Shown here one piece after another: positions 1 to 10,296 of a DNA stretch of 64,000 nucleotides. This stretch comes from Agitococcus sp. (GTDB lineage Bacteria > Pseudomonadota > Gammaproteobacteria > Pseudomonadales > Moraxellaceae). Both the position numbers and the translations under genes were made by a program. The notes beneath the pieces are model-generated. The model saw only the letters and a program-made list of their open reading frames with translations, made no database searches and was not told the origin of the DNA. The stretch is taken from contig JAUSLJ010000029.1 of assembly GCA_030646715.1 (NCBI GenBank), positions 1-64,000 on the forward strand. Reading direction: 5' to 3'. The number at the start of each line of letters is the position of its first letter. Within the stretch, counting starts at the first letter, position 1.

Positions 1-1914
1 CAACAATAGGCTGTTATCACCATACGCTTGCAGCGTGTCTTCTCCTGCTCCGCCTGACAAATAATCGTTGCCGTCGTCACTGCTTAAACTGTCATCACCT
101 GCTTCGCCGTACAATTGATCACTGCCTGTGCGACCATACAAGCTGTCGTTGTCCGCTCCCCCGTGCAAGCTATCATTACCACTACCGCCGTCTAAATAAT
201 CCTGTCCGTCGCCACCGTCTAAATAATCGTCGCCTTCTTCGCCACGTAACCCCCCAGCAAAAACTACTCGTTTATAATTAACATCATAAAAATAACCATC
301 ATCACCCGTACCGCCAAAAATACTGTCGTTGCCTGTACCACCTAAAATATTATCGTTACCGCCATTGCCATGTAACTCATCATTACCAAAATCACCAAAC
401 AGTACATCGCTACTGTCTTGTCCCATAATCACATCATCACCAAGACCGCCGTCTATTTGGTTTGGGGCTGTCAAACCCACCAAAGTATCATTACCGTCCT
501 TGCCCATATATGTACCCGTTCTATCCAGCAAACTGGCATCAACGGTTTGATTAATATTGGCAGCCCTGTCGCCACCCAACGTGATGTAATGGCTAAAATC
601 TGAGCCATTGAACTGGCTAAGATTAGTATTTTTGAAAACGGCAATATCTTGAAAGCCTACGCCGTCTCTTGCGCCGCTTTTGTCTACTTGCAGCTTGGTA
701 TCCGCCCCGTCTTGAACCAGTCGTAACCATTCGCCAATGTTGCTAGCATCAAAACCTCTGGCACGTAAGTCTTGCAGCAAATGGTAGTTATCCATACTGT
801 CTTCTGCGCCACCAGCGACAAAATCCGTTACCTCATAAGAGCCATAAAGCGTTGGTGGTATTAAGTCAACGCCAAATAAATCGTCACCCGTACCGCCTGT
901 TAAGACACCACTACCAACAATCCAGTCGTTACCGTCACCACCCGAAATATTATTTAAGTTATCTGCTGCTTCAAGGTAGTCATTGCCTGCGCCGCCGCTA
1001 ATAATGGCACTGCCCCCCGTACGCACATCGTCATCGCCATCTCCTGCATCAACATAGTTGGAAATACCGCCACGAATGGTGTCATTGCCGCCATTGGCGT
1101 ACACAACATTTGCACCTGTACCGCCGTCAATATCATCGTTGCTATTGCCTGCGATAATAATGTCGGAGCCTATACCGCCGCGAAATGTGTCAGCTTCAAG
1201 ATCACTGGTAATTATTTGATAGGTCGTTTGAGAGGAATTAGTATTGATATTCACATTAGTGACAGCAGCATATAAACGATCGTCACCTTCGTTACCCTCT
1301 AAATAATCTGCTCCTGTGCCTGCATCTAGTGCGTCTTCATCAAGGCCGCCATACAACTGGTCATTGCCTTGCTCGCCTAGTAGATTATCTGTGCCCGCTT
1401 CGCCAACTAATATGTCTCCACTGTCGCCACCCGCCAACGTGTTACTGCCACTGTTGCCGTTTAGCGTATTATTTAATTCATTGCCTGTGCCATTGAGATT
1501 AGCAGTGCCTGTAAGAATGAGGTTTTCTAGATTTGCTATTAGGGTGTAATTCAGATTCGTTTCGACAGTGTCTATTCCCTCTTCAAGGTTTTCAACTATT
1601 ACGTCGCCCACATCATCTATGACATAGGCATCATCGCCAAATCCACCAATGAGAGTATCTTGCCCTGATAGGCCATTCAGACGGTTGGCGTAATCATTAC
1701 CCATCAGTACATTATTTAAGGCATTGCCTGTGGCATTTATATTGCCGACATTTAATAAACTTAGATTGTCAACATTTGCAGGGAGTATGTAACTGACTTC
1801 CGCTTGTACGATGTCTGTACCTGCGTCAGGGTTTTCGATAATGGCATCGGCCGAGTCGTCCACAAAATAACTATCGTCGCCAGCACCACCGATAAAGGTA
1901 TCAAGATTTGCCAT
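1..1914 (-). CDS. RTX calcium-binding repeat protein, 3' end outside window
   Basis: The reading frame is open from an ATG at 1914 to the window edge (638 codons), so the C-terminus and secretion signal are not visible. AGGGAGA lies 7 nt before the ATG. The protein starts MANLDTFIGGAGDD and is built almost entirely of GGxGxD-type nonapeptides (GGAGDDSYFVDD, GGTGNDSIFGGTGDD), the Ca2+-binding beta-roll of RTX proteins exported by type I secretion. Roughly in the middle is a non-repeat segment (TDFVAGGAEDSMDNYHLL, followed by a stretch ending KLQVDKSGA) that resembles the domain often found at the C-terminus of type I substrates; more RTX repeats follow it. No catalytic domain is visible, so it may be an adhesin or surface-layer-like protein. 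No transporter genes are in the window. Family assignment is secure; the role is not. Confidence 0.9.
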   Translation of the reverse strand, partial: MANLDTFIGGAGDDSYFVDDSADAIIENPDAGTDIVQAEVSYILPANVDNLSLLNVGNINATGNALNNVLMGNDYANRLNGLSGQDTLIGGFGDDAYVIDDVGDVIVENLEEGIDTVETNLNYTLIANLENLILTGTANLNGTGNELNNTLNGNSGSNTLAGGDSGDILVGEAGTDNLLGEQGNDQLYGGLDEDALDAGTGADYLEGNEGDDRLYAAVTNVNINTNSSQTTYQIITSDLEADTFRGGIGSDIIIAGNSNDDIDGGTGANVVYANGGNDTIRGGISNYVDAGDGDDDVRTGGSAIISGGAGNDYLEAADNLNNISGGDGNDWIVGSGVLTGGTGDDLFGVDLIPPTLYGSYEVTDFVAGGAEDSMDNYHLLQDLRARGFDASNIGEWLRLVQDGADTKLQVDKSGARDGVGFQDIAVFKNTNLSQFNGSDFSHYITLGGDRAANINQTVDASLLDRTGTYMGKDGNDTLVGLTAPNQIDGGLGDDVIMGQDSSDVLFGDFGNDELHGNGGNDNILGGTGNDSIFGGTGDDGYFYDVNYKRVVFAGGLRGEEGDDYLDGGDGQDYLDGGSGNDSLHGGADNDSLYGRTGSDQLYGEAGDDSLSSDDGNDYLSGGAGEDTLQAYGDNSLLL

Positions 1915-2078
1915 TTTACTATCTCCCTAAACGCAAGAAATTGTGCTGACTACACAATGATTATTTTTTTACTACGGTAATTTATGCCAGTTTTTTGGAC
2001 TAATCAAGTTGGCTTGGTGAATACTTTATAGTCATAATTTGCCTAATACTCCATTTATCCACATAATTTAAATAATAA

Positions 2079-2115
2079 AAAAGCCCCGTCATCTTGTGAA
2101 TAGCGGGGCTTATTT
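2079..2115 (-). terminator. Rho-independent terminator of fadBA
   Basis: AAGCCCCG and CGGGGCTT form an 8-bp perfect stem; on the minus strand it is followed by a T-rich run (TTTTTTATTATT). It lies about 70 bp past the fadA stop, so it ends the fadBA transcript. A REP-like palindrome lies between fadA and this hairpin. Confidence 0.8.
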
Positions 2116-2149
2116 TCGTCTTGGATAAAGACTAAAAACTGTTGTATAA

Positions 2150-2171
2150 GGCGAATAAATTCGCCCCCTAC
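2150..2171. repeat. REP-like palindrome, family A (single hairpin)
   Basis: GGCGAAT-AA-ATTCGCC is a 7-bp perfect palindrome followed by CCCTAC. The same core ending CGCCCCTAC recurs at 44051-44140 and, in variant form, at 12289-12343. It sits directly after the fadA stop codon. Confidence 0.65.
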
Positions 2172-2183
2172 ATTATTAGAACA

Positions 2184-3368
<1,185 letters not shown>

Positions 3369-3372
3369 CTAA

Positions 3373-5523
3373 TTAGCCAAAGAACTTCTTGTTAGCGGCA
3401 GCCATGTCTAGCAACAATTGTGGTGCTTCGTATGCTTTACCTAAGTAAGCATATTTTTCACACAATGCGACATAGTTAGCGATGCCCACTTGGTCAACAT
3501 AACGGCAAGCACCACCACGGAATGGAGGGAAACCAATACCCATAATCAACGCCATATCTGCTTCAGCAGCACTAGCAACAATGCCTTCTTCTAAGCAACG
3601 AGCGATTTCATTAACCATTGGGATCATGCAACGGTCAATCACTTCTTGGGCTTCAAACTCTTTACGAGCCGCAACCACAGGAGCAATCAAGTCATACGTT
3701 GTTTGGTCAACGACTTTTTTAGGCTTGCCTTTTTTGTCTTGTTCGTACACATAATAACCTTTGGCTGTTTTTTGGCCGTAACGGTTATTTTCGAACATGA
3801 TTTCTGTGCCGCTCTTGTAGTCTGGCTTCATACGGTCAGGGAAACCTTCAGCCATGATTTTGGCTGCATGAACGCCTGTATCCATACCCACAACGTCTAA
3901 CAAGTAAGCAGGACCCATCGGCCAGCCGAAACGCTCCATCACTTTGTCAACGGCTTGGAAGTCAGCTCCATCACGCACTAACATGTCAAAGCCACCAAAG
4001 TATGGGAACAACACGCGGTTAACCAAGAAACCAGGGCAATCGTTAACAACAATCGGGGTTTTGCCCATTTTTTGAGCCAAAATCACCGTTGCAGCAACAG
4101 CAGCATCAGATGACTTTTCACCACGAATAACTTCAACCAAAGGCATCATGTTAACGGGATTGAAGAAGTGCATACCGACAAAGTTTTCTGGACGCTTGAG
4201 GCTTTTTGCCAAATGCGTAATGGAAATTGTTGAGGTGTTAGACGCTAAAATCGTGTCTTCATTCACCAAGCCTTCCACTTCGCTTAATACCGCGCCTTTA
4301 ACTTTTGGATTTTCAACAACCGCTTCGATAATGATATCAACGTTGCCGAAATCGCCGTAGTTCAAGGTTGGACGAATACGGGACAAGGTTTTAGCCATAT
4401 CCGCTGGGGTCATACGACCACGCTCAACTTGCTTGGACAATAATTTGGACGCTTCGCCCATGCCCAAATCCAATGCTTCATCACGAATATCTTTCATGAT
4501 GATTGGCGTGCCTTTGTAGGCAGCTTGGTAAGCGATACCGCCACCCATGATGCCTGCACCCAATACCGCTGCTTGTTTAATTTCTTTCGTCGCTTTGGCT
4601 TCGTGCTTTTTAGAGGCTTTTTTCACCGCTTGGTCTGCCATAAACAAACCGACTAACGCCGTTGCTTGTGGTGTCACAGCCGCTTTAGCAAAGTTTTTGG
4701 CTTCCACTTTCAATGCGTCGTCACGAGTCAAACTGGCGTGGCCTTGCATTGCTTGTAACAGCAATTTTGGCGCAGGATAGTTCGGGCCTGCTTTGCTCAC
4801 AACCATTGCTGTCGCAGTGTTAAACGACATCATTTGCTCAAGCATATTGAGTTTGACGGGGTTTAATTTTTCAGCACGTTTGGCTTTCCAATCAATTTTA
4901 CCGTCAATACATTGCTTCACTAAGGCAACGGCTGCTTCTGTTAATTGCGCAGGCGCAACAACCGCATCAATAGCACCATCTTTTAAGGCTGCATCTGGAC
5001 GCTTTTCTGCGCCTGTGGCAATCCATTCAACGGCATTATCAACACCAATCACACGTGGCAAACGTACTGTGCCACCAAAACCGGGGAAGATACCTAATTT
5101 AATTTCAGGTAAGCCCACTTTGGCAGATGTGGATGCAACACGGTAATCACAGACTAAGCACATTTCAAAACCACCACCGAGCGCAATACCATTAATGGCG
5201 GCGACAGTAGGGAAAGGTAAATCTTCAAAGCTGTTAAAAATTTGATTTGCAGAGTTGACCCACTCAACAATCGCGGCTTCGCCTTGAGCGAAACTGGAGA
5301 CAAACTCCGTAATATCAGCACCGACAATAAACACGGATTTGCCACTGGTGACAACCATGCCTTTAATGCTGCTGTCTGCTTTGACCGCGTTAATCGCGCT
5401 TTGTAAGTCTTCCAATGTTGCACGGTTAAACTTATTGACCGATTCGTTGGCGAGATCGAACTTAAACTCAGCAATCCCATCGCCAAGGGCTTGGACGCTG
5501 ATGGCAGTTCCCGAATAAATCAT
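3373..5523 (-). CDS. fadB: Fatty acid oxidation complex subunit alpha FadB
   Basis: Multifunctional enoyl-CoA hydratase/isomerase and 3-hydroxyacyl-CoA dehydrogenase of beta-oxidation. The N-terminal crotonase domain (about residues 1-190) shows [10 protein letters not shown] and the oxyanion-type [10 protein letters not shown]; the NAD-binding domain shows [12 protein letters not shown], and [11 protein letters not shown] and [11 protein letters not shown] are typical of the dehydrogenase. I chose the ATG at 5523 (protein starts [10 protein letters not shown], 716 aa) because GGAG lies 8 nt upstream and the start matches Acinetobacter-type FadB; an in-frame ATG at 5565 would add 14 unlike residues. 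First gene of the fadBA operon. Confidence 0.97.
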   Translation of the reverse strand: MIYSGTAISVQALGDGIAEFKFDLANESVNKFNRATLEDLQSAINAVKADSSIKGMVVTSGKSVFIVGADITEFVSSFAQGEAAIVEWVNSANQIFNSFEDLPFPTVAAINGIALGGGFEMCLVCDYRVASTSAKVGLPEIKLGIFPGFGGTVRLPRVIGVDNAVEWIATGAEKRPDAALKDGAIDAVVAPAQLTEAAVALVKQCIDGKIDWKAKRAEKLNPVKLNMLEQMMSFNTATAMVVSKAGPNYPAPKLLLQAMQGHASLTRDDALKVEAKNFAKAAVTPQATALVGLFMADQAVKKASKKHEAKATKEIKQAAVLGAGIMGGGIAYQAAYKGTPIIMKDIRDEALDLGMGEASKLLSKQVERGRMTPADMAKTLSRIRPTLNYGDFGNVDIIIEAVVENPKVKGAVLSEVEGLVNEDTILASNTSTISITHLAKSLKRPENFVGMHFFNPVNMMPLVEVIRGEKSSDAAVAATVILAQKMGKTPIVVNDCPGFLVNRVLFPYFGGFDMLVRDGADFQAVDKVMERFGWPMGPAYLLDVVGMDTGVHAAKIMAEGFPDRMKPDYKSGTEIMFENNRYGQKTAKGYYVYEQDKKGKPKKVVDQTTYDLIAPVVAARKEFEAQEVIDRCMIPMVNEIARCLEEGIVASAAEADMALIMGIGFPPFRGGACRYVDQVGIANYVALCEKYAYLGKAYEAPQLLLDMAAANKKFFG

Positions 5524-6039
5524 GCCTAAATCTCCATCATTTTTGGTTAGTCGGCACAGGCACATGGCAATGTGCCGCAGGCGTTACGCAGTGCTCTGGT
5601 GCTTAAAGAAGTGATAGTTTAATCAGTTCCGAACAGCCAAAGCAAAAGCTGGCTAAGTGTATTCTAGTGTCAACAATTTGTGGCAATTTTTTGTGGATGA
5701 ATAGTCGCAATTTTTACGCTGACAAGATATTAAGAAATAGCTAGTAACTGCGTTATTAGCTCTACGACATTAGAGCCTAAATTTAAGTACGATACTTTTA
5801 TTTTTTCCTCATCGTAAACTGGCAACAATACCTACAGCAAACCTAGCGTAACGCATAGCCAACATCTTCTCCCCCTTCATCACTTTATTCAAATCTGTCC
5901 CCTAATCACCAATTTTTGTCCCGTAATCACCTGTTATCGGACGCTTGGTATGTTAATTTTAATGAGACACTAAAGACTGTTTAGATTTGGCGATAGCTTC
6001 TAGATTTAGTCCATCAATCGTTAATGCAAGGTATCCATC
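5524..6039. other. Intergenic region between divergent fadBA and hydrolase operon
   Basis: About 516 bp with no convincing ORF. It must hold the promoters of two divergent lipid-metabolism operons. The one clear structure is the 21-bp-spaced direct repeat at 5896-5931. I could not pick a strong sigma-70 promoter for either side by eye. Confidence 0.6.
5896..5931 (+). promoter_or_regulatory. Two direct repeats, 21-bp phased, possible activator operator
   Basis: TGTCCCCTAATCACC (5896-5910) and TGTCCCGTAATCACC (5917-5931) match at 14 of 15 positions with a 21-bp period, i.e. two helical turns on one face of the DNA. Such direct half-sites just upstream of a promoter are typical of AraC-family activators. 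They lie about 110 bp before the metal-dependent hydrolase start. The binding protein is not identifiable here; no AraC gene is in the window. Confidence 0.5.
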
Positions 6040-7005
6040 ATGACCGTAAGCACGTTACAACACGCCATTATCAAAAAACTACCGCTCCGTAAACACATTA
6101 AGATTTCTGATTACGCCAAAACAGGTGCTATGCCCATTCGCCATTTCAATTTTAATTTTGATGCCAAGACCTTTGACGATCGGTTTTATTTACAAAAAGA
6201 ATGGGCGAGTGCCTATTTTTATGCCCTGTCGATTTTTTTGACTTATGGTGAAGAATTGGTGATTGAAACGGCTCGTTATCATCGTGACTTTATTACTGAT
6301 CCGATTTTAAAACAGCGGGTCTCGGCGTTGATTGGCCAAGAAGCCTTACATTCTAAATTTCATAATGAATACAACGATATTATGAAACCACATCATTTGC
6401 CTGTCGGCTTATACCGTTTTTTAGCCGAAAAAGTATTTGAATATACTTTTCTGAAATTTCCTCAACCGCTAAAACTGTCAATGATGGCAGGTATTGAACA
6501 TTTTACCGCTGTGCTTGCTGAATACATGATGAAACACGAAGACCATTTTTATCATTCCGATGATGACAAAGCACGTGCTTTATGGATGTGGCATATGCTC
6601 GAAGAATCTGAACATAAAGACGTTGCTTATGATGTTTACCAGACCTTATCTGGTAATTATTTGTTGCGGGTATCGGGGTTTATGATTGCATTTATCACGA
6701 TTTTAGGTGGGGTGTCACTGGGTGCATTGTTACTTCCCTTCTTACGCAAACCCAGCAACCTTGTCAGTCTAAGTTTTTGGAAAGAAGCTAAATCCAGTGC
6801 CAGTTTGCTATTTGGTTATGAAAATGGCGTGTTCGGCAGCACCACAGGTCATATCTTCGATTATTTCCGTCCTGATTTTCATCCCAACGACCACGACACC
6901 AGTGCTTACCTTAAATATTACAAAGAGAAGTTATTACACCCCGAAACTGGCGTATTAACACCGTTCTTTGTTAAAGAATTTACGCCTGCAGTACGCGCGG
7001 CTTAA
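6040..7005 (+). CDS. Metal-dependent hydrolase, PF10118 (ferritin-like)
   Basis: 321-residue member of the PF10118 family, whose members are annotated as metal-dependent hydrolases but whose chemistry is poorly known. Likely metal ligands are in GQEALHSKFH (E101, H104, H108) and HMLEESEHKD (E188, E189, E191, H192), repeated E..H patterns like those of di-iron ferritin-like proteins. A hydrophobic segment at about 206-235 suggests membrane association. AAGG lies 8-9 nt before the ATG. It is the first gene of a three-gene operon with an SDR (23 bp on) and a flavin monooxygenase; this trio recurs in Acinetobacter-like genomes. A role in lipid or ketone oxidation is inferred from context. Confidence 0.85.
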   Translation: MTVSTLQHAIIKKLPLRKHIKISDYAKTGAMPIRHFNFNFDAKTFDDRFYLQKEWASAYFYALSIFLTYGEELVIETARYHRDFITDPILKQRVSALIGQEALHSKFHNEYNDIMKPHHLPVGLYRFLAEKVFEYTFLKFPQPLKLSMMAGIEHFTAVLAEYMMKHEDHFYHSDDDKARALWMWHMLEESEHKDVAYDVYQTLSGNYLLRVSGFMIAFITILGGVSLGALLLPFLRKPSNLVSLSFWKEAKSSASLLFGYENGVFGSTTGHIFDYFRPDFHPNDHDTSAYLKYYKEKLLHPETGVLTPFFVKEFTPAVRAA

Positions 7006-7028
7006 CCCTCTTTTTTTGGAAGTAGATC

Positions 7029-7859
7029 ATGGGTTTATTTAAGAAAAACGTCAAACCGAGTCAACAAGCCTACGCGGTTGTCACAGGTGCAGGTAGCGGC
7101 ATTGGCCAAAGTTTTGCGTTGGAATTAGGCAAACGTGGCGGCACGGTGGTCTGTGCCGATATTAATTTAGCGGCAGCCGAAAAAACGGTAAGTTTATTAG
7201 CCGAACTGGGTGCTAAAGGTTTTGCTATTGCTTGTGATGTTGGCGTGGCCGAACAAGTTGCTGAGTTAGCAGAACAAGCAGAACAACTGATGCAACATCC
7301 TGTCACCTTAGTTATCAATAATGCGGGTGTTGGTTTGGGTGGCAAATTTGATGAGTTATCACTCGAAGATTGGCAATGGGTGACAAATGTTAATTTGTGG
7401 GGCGTGATTCACGGCTGTCACTACTTTGTCCCCAAGTTTAAAAAACTCGGTTATGGCGCGATTATTAACGTCGCCTCGGCGGCTGGTTACACGGCAGCCC
7501 CCGAAATGACAGCTTATAATGTCACGAAATCGGGCGTATTAGCCTTATCTGAAACGCTGTCCTCTGAGCTGAAAAAAGCCAATATCAAAGTCAATGTGCT
7601 TTGCCCTACTTTAGTCCCGACCAACATTATTAAAAATGGCCGAATTCCTAGTCGTTATTCGGGTCTAGCGGATCATGCCTTAATGAACTTTGCCATGACT
7701 ACTAGCGATTCGGTGGCCAAACTGACGCTTAATCGCCTTGATAGAGGCAAGCTGTACACCATTCCACAACTGGATGCCAAATTATTTTGGCTGATGAAAC
7801 GTGCATCACCGACCTTGTACGCCAAATTATTAGGCTTTTCCTACTCGTTTTTTAAATAG
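7029..7859 (+). CDS. Short-chain dehydrogenase/reductase
   Basis: Classical SDR of 276 aa. The Rossmann motif is TGAGSGIG (19-26), NNAG is at 97-100, and the catalytic set is S150, Y163 and K167 (AYNVTKSG). NAD(P)-dependent oxidation of an alcohol or reduction of a ketone is expected. It lies between the PF10118 hydrolase and the Baeyer-Villiger-type monooxygenase, 23 and 29 bp from them. An SDR making a ketone for the monooxygenase would be a sensible pathway, but the substrate is unknown. Confidence 0.9.
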   Translation: MGLFKKNVKPSQQAYAVVTGAGSGIGQSFALELGKRGGTVVCADINLAAAEKTVSLLAELGAKGFAIACDVGVAEQVAELAEQAEQLMQHPVTLVINNAGVGLGGKFDELSLEDWQWVTNVNLWGVIHGCHYFVPKFKKLGYGAIINVASAAGYTAAPEMTAYNVTKSGVLALSETLSSELKKANIKVNVLCPTLVPTNIIKNGRIPSRYSGLADHALMNFAMTTSDSVAKLTLNRLDRGKLYTIPQLDAKLFWLMKRASPTLYAKLLGFSYSFFK

Positions 7860-7888
7860 CCTAACCAGACCATATATCGAGATTTATC

Positions 7889-9415
7889 ATGACTCAACAC
7901 ACGCACATTTATGACACTTTTATTGTTGGTGCTGGCATTTCTGGCATTGCTGCCGCTATTCGCTTGCAAAAAGTGGGTTATAACAACTTTAAAATTATTG
8001 AAAAAGCCAGCCGTGTTGGCGGAACATGGCGTGAAAACACATACCCCGGTTGTGGCTGTGATGTGCCTTCCGCGCTGTACTCTTACTCCTTTGCCCCCAG
8101 TGCCAAATGGAGTCACCTATTTGCTCGACAACCTGAAATTTTGAATTACTTAGAAGAAGTCAGCGAAAACTTCAATATCAAACCGCTGATTCAATTCGAT
8201 ACATCTTTAGAAGATGCACGTTGGGACGAGAGTCGTCATTTGTGGGTCTTAGAGACAAATCAAGGGCAATATTTGGCTAAAACAGTAATTTGCGCCACTG
8301 GCCCAATTACCGAACCACAAACGCCAAAACTAGACGGCTTAGAAAGCTTTACAGGTGAAATGTTCCATTCCGCTAAATGGAACCATGATTATGACTTAAC
8401 AGGCAAACGCATTGCCGTGATTGGCACAGGTGCATCTGCGATTCAATTTGTGCCACAAATTCAGCCTAAAGCGAAAGAATTGTATGTATTTCAACGGACT
8501 GCACCGTGGGTATTGCCTAAACCTGATATGAATCTGAACGATTGGGGTAAGTCCATCATTGCCAAGTATCCCGCTATTCAGCAAACGTGGCGTAACAGTG
8601 TGGCTCAGTCATTAAATGCCATTAACTTTGGTTTGCGTAATCCTATTGCCCTCAAACCGCTGAATGTTATCGGTAAACAGTTACTCAAATTGCAAGTGAA
8701 AGACCCTGTATTGCGTAAAAATGTCACTCCGGGTTTTACGGTTGGTTGCAAACGCATCTTGTTTGCCAATAACTACTACCCTGCTCTACAAGCTCCTAAT
8801 ACGCATTTAATTCCTCATGGTTTAGTCAAGGTCGAAGGAAATACCGTTGTCGCAGCAAATGGTGAACGCCATGAAGTGGATGTGATTATTTGGGGTACTG
8901 GTTTTGAAGTGTCTCATCCACCGATTGGCAAAAAAATTCATAATACTCATGGCCAACGCTTATCTGAGTTATGGAAAGATAGCTCACCCGAAGCCTATTT
9001 GGGAACAAACCTCGAAAACGTGCCGAATGCCTTTTTAATGTTAGGCCCGAATGTCTTGGTTTATGATTCGTTTATTGGTTTGGCCGAAGCACAACTGGAT
9101 TATATTGTTGATGGTTTACAGCAAATCAAATCTCAAGGTATTAGCAAATTAATGATTAAGCCCACAGTATTACGTCACCATAATCAAGAAGTGCAAAAGC
9201 ATTTGCAAACCACCGTCTTTAATAGCGGCGGCTGTAAAAGCTATTACTTAGATGCCAATGGTCGTAACTTTGCAGCGTGGCCTTGGTCATTGGCAACACT
9301 GAAAAAACGTTTAAGTTCGTTGAATTTGCAAGATTATGACCTGAGTTATGGCGCACCTGCTCCAAGCACTACGCCAGAAAAACGTAAAACAAAACAGAAA
9401 GTCGTCGCGGCTTGA
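7889..9415 (+). CDS. Flavin-containing monooxygenase, Baeyer-Villiger type
   Basis: 508 aa. FAD-binding GAGISG is at 14-19 and a second, NADPH-binding Rossmann motif GTGASA at 179-184. Between them F154-T-G-E-M-F-H-S-A-K-W164 fits the FxGxxxHxxxW fingerprint of type I Baeyer-Villiger monooxygenases and related FMOs. These insert one oxygen of O2 next to a ketone (or oxidise a heteroatom) using NADPH. The C-terminal tail is basic (EKRKTKQK). Last gene of the hydrolase-SDR-monooxygenase operon; ends 44 bp before the convergent prohibitin-like gene. Substrate unknown. Confidence 0.9.
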   Translation: MTQHTHIYDTFIVGAGISGIAAAIRLQKVGYNNFKIIEKASRVGGTWRENTYPGCGCDVPSALYSYSFAPSAKWSHLFARQPEILNYLEEVSENFNIKPLIQFDTSLEDARWDESRHLWVLETNQGQYLAKTVICATGPITEPQTPKLDGLESFTGEMFHSAKWNHDYDLTGKRIAVIGTGASAIQFVPQIQPKAKELYVFQRTAPWVLPKPDMNLNDWGKSIIAKYPAIQQTWRNSVAQSLNAINFGLRNPIALKPLNVIGKQLLKLQVKDPVLRKNVTPGFTVGCKRILFANNYYPALQAPNTHLIPHGLVKVEGNTVVAANGERHEVDVIIWGTGFEVSHPPIGKKIHNTHGQRLSELWKDSSPEAYLGTNLENVPNAFLMLGPNVLVYDSFIGLAEAQLDYIVDGLQQIKSQGISKLMIKPTVLRHHNQEVQKHLQTTVFNSGGCKSYYLDANGRNFAAWPWSLATLKKRLSSLNLQDYDLSYGAPAPSTTPEKRKTKQKVVAA

Positions 9416-9423
9416 TAAAAAAT

Positions 9424-9451
9424 AGGCGGTGAGCATAAATACTCACCGCCT
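9424..9451. terminator. Shared hairpin terminator between convergent genes
   Basis: AGGCGGTGAG and CTCACCGCCT form a perfect 10-bp stem with an 8-nt loop. On the minus strand it is followed by ATTTTTTATC, so it is a good terminator for the prohibitin-like gene; on the plus strand the T tract is weak. Confidence 0.8.
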
Positions 9452-9459
9452 TCACTAAA

Positions 9460-10266
9460 TTATGGTGTACCTCTTAAATCAATAAACGGTGTTGCTGAGC
9501 CTGTCACTTGCGGCAATTTACCATCCCATTTTTCTATCGCCCGTTGCTGCATTTCAATTTGTCGCAACTTAATCAAATTTTCAGTCACATTCTCTTTTTG
9601 TAACCGTAAAGACTCCGCTTCGGCTTGGGCTTGTAAAATCTTTTGCTCAGCTTCAATGCGAATGCGCTCTAAATCACGCTCAGCTTTGAGTTTTAATTGC
9701 TCAGCAGTGGTTTTCGATTCAATCGCATTGCTAAATTCGCGTGAGAAAGCAAAATTGACAATCGAAAAATCATCGACAATCACGCCATAAACCGCTAAAC
9801 GCACTAATAATAATTGACGGATTTTTTCGCGTACTTCTTGGCGTTTAGAAATTAATTCTTCAGCGGTATATTGTGCTGTAGCCGCTTTGACCGATTCAGA
9901 AACCGCAGGCAAAATAATACGCTGACCTACTTGGTCAAATGTGCCAATGGTTTGATAGACATGGGCAACTTTTAATGGGTCTAAATGATAGTTAATAGCG
10001 ACATTAGTCGTCACTTGCTGTAAATCTTTTGAAGCTGCATCTCCTTGACCCTCACCTTTTTGTACTTGCACATTCATAATCACCACTTTTTGCATAATGG
10101 GCATACGAATATGTAAACCTTCGTTTAATATCTCCTTTTGTACCGCGCCAAAATTCATCACTACCCCACGCTCACCAGCCCCGATCACAACAAAGGGATT
10201 CAGTGTTAACACAAGTAGTAATGCGGCGAAGGCAATAAACGCGTATTTTATTAGACCAGTATTCAT
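9460..10266 (-). CDS. Prohibitin-like SPFH/band-7 protein
   Basis: 268 aa. One N-terminal membrane anchor (about 8-28), then the SPFH domain beginning GAGERGVVMNFGAV, as in prohibitins, and a charged C-terminal coiled coil (about 175-240, rich in E, K, R and Q). Such proteins form large membrane-bound rings that organise membrane proteins or modulate FtsH-type proteases. GGGAG lies 5-6 nt before the ATG. It diverges from dsbD with only 30 bp between starts, so their promoters must overlap or lie inside the genes. Family secure; partner unknown. Confidence 0.88.
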   Translation of the reverse strand: MNTGLIKYAFIAFAALLLVLTLNPFVVIGAGERGVVMNFGAVQKEILNEGLHIRMPIMQKVVIMNVQVQKGEGQGDAASKDLQQVTTNVAINYHLDPLKVAHVYQTIGTFDQVGQRIILPAVSESVKAATAQYTAEELISKRQEVREKIRQLLLVRLAVYGVIVDDFSIVNFAFSREFSNAIESKTTAEQLKLKAERDLERIRIEAEQKILQAQAEAESLRLQKENVTENLIKLRQIEMQQRAIEKWDGKLPQVTGSATPFIDLRGTP

Positions 10267-10296
10267 GGCAACTCCCTAGTTCTGATTGAGGCAAAC

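Noticed and set aside
1-1900. Possible CRISPR or tandem DNA repeat array
   Set aside because: The repetition is at protein level (RTX nonapeptides) with variable DNA; there are no identical direct repeats with unique spacers.
4793-5146. 117-codon plus-strand frame inside fadB
   Set aside because: Antisense shadow of a strongly conserved gene; no ribosome site or family.
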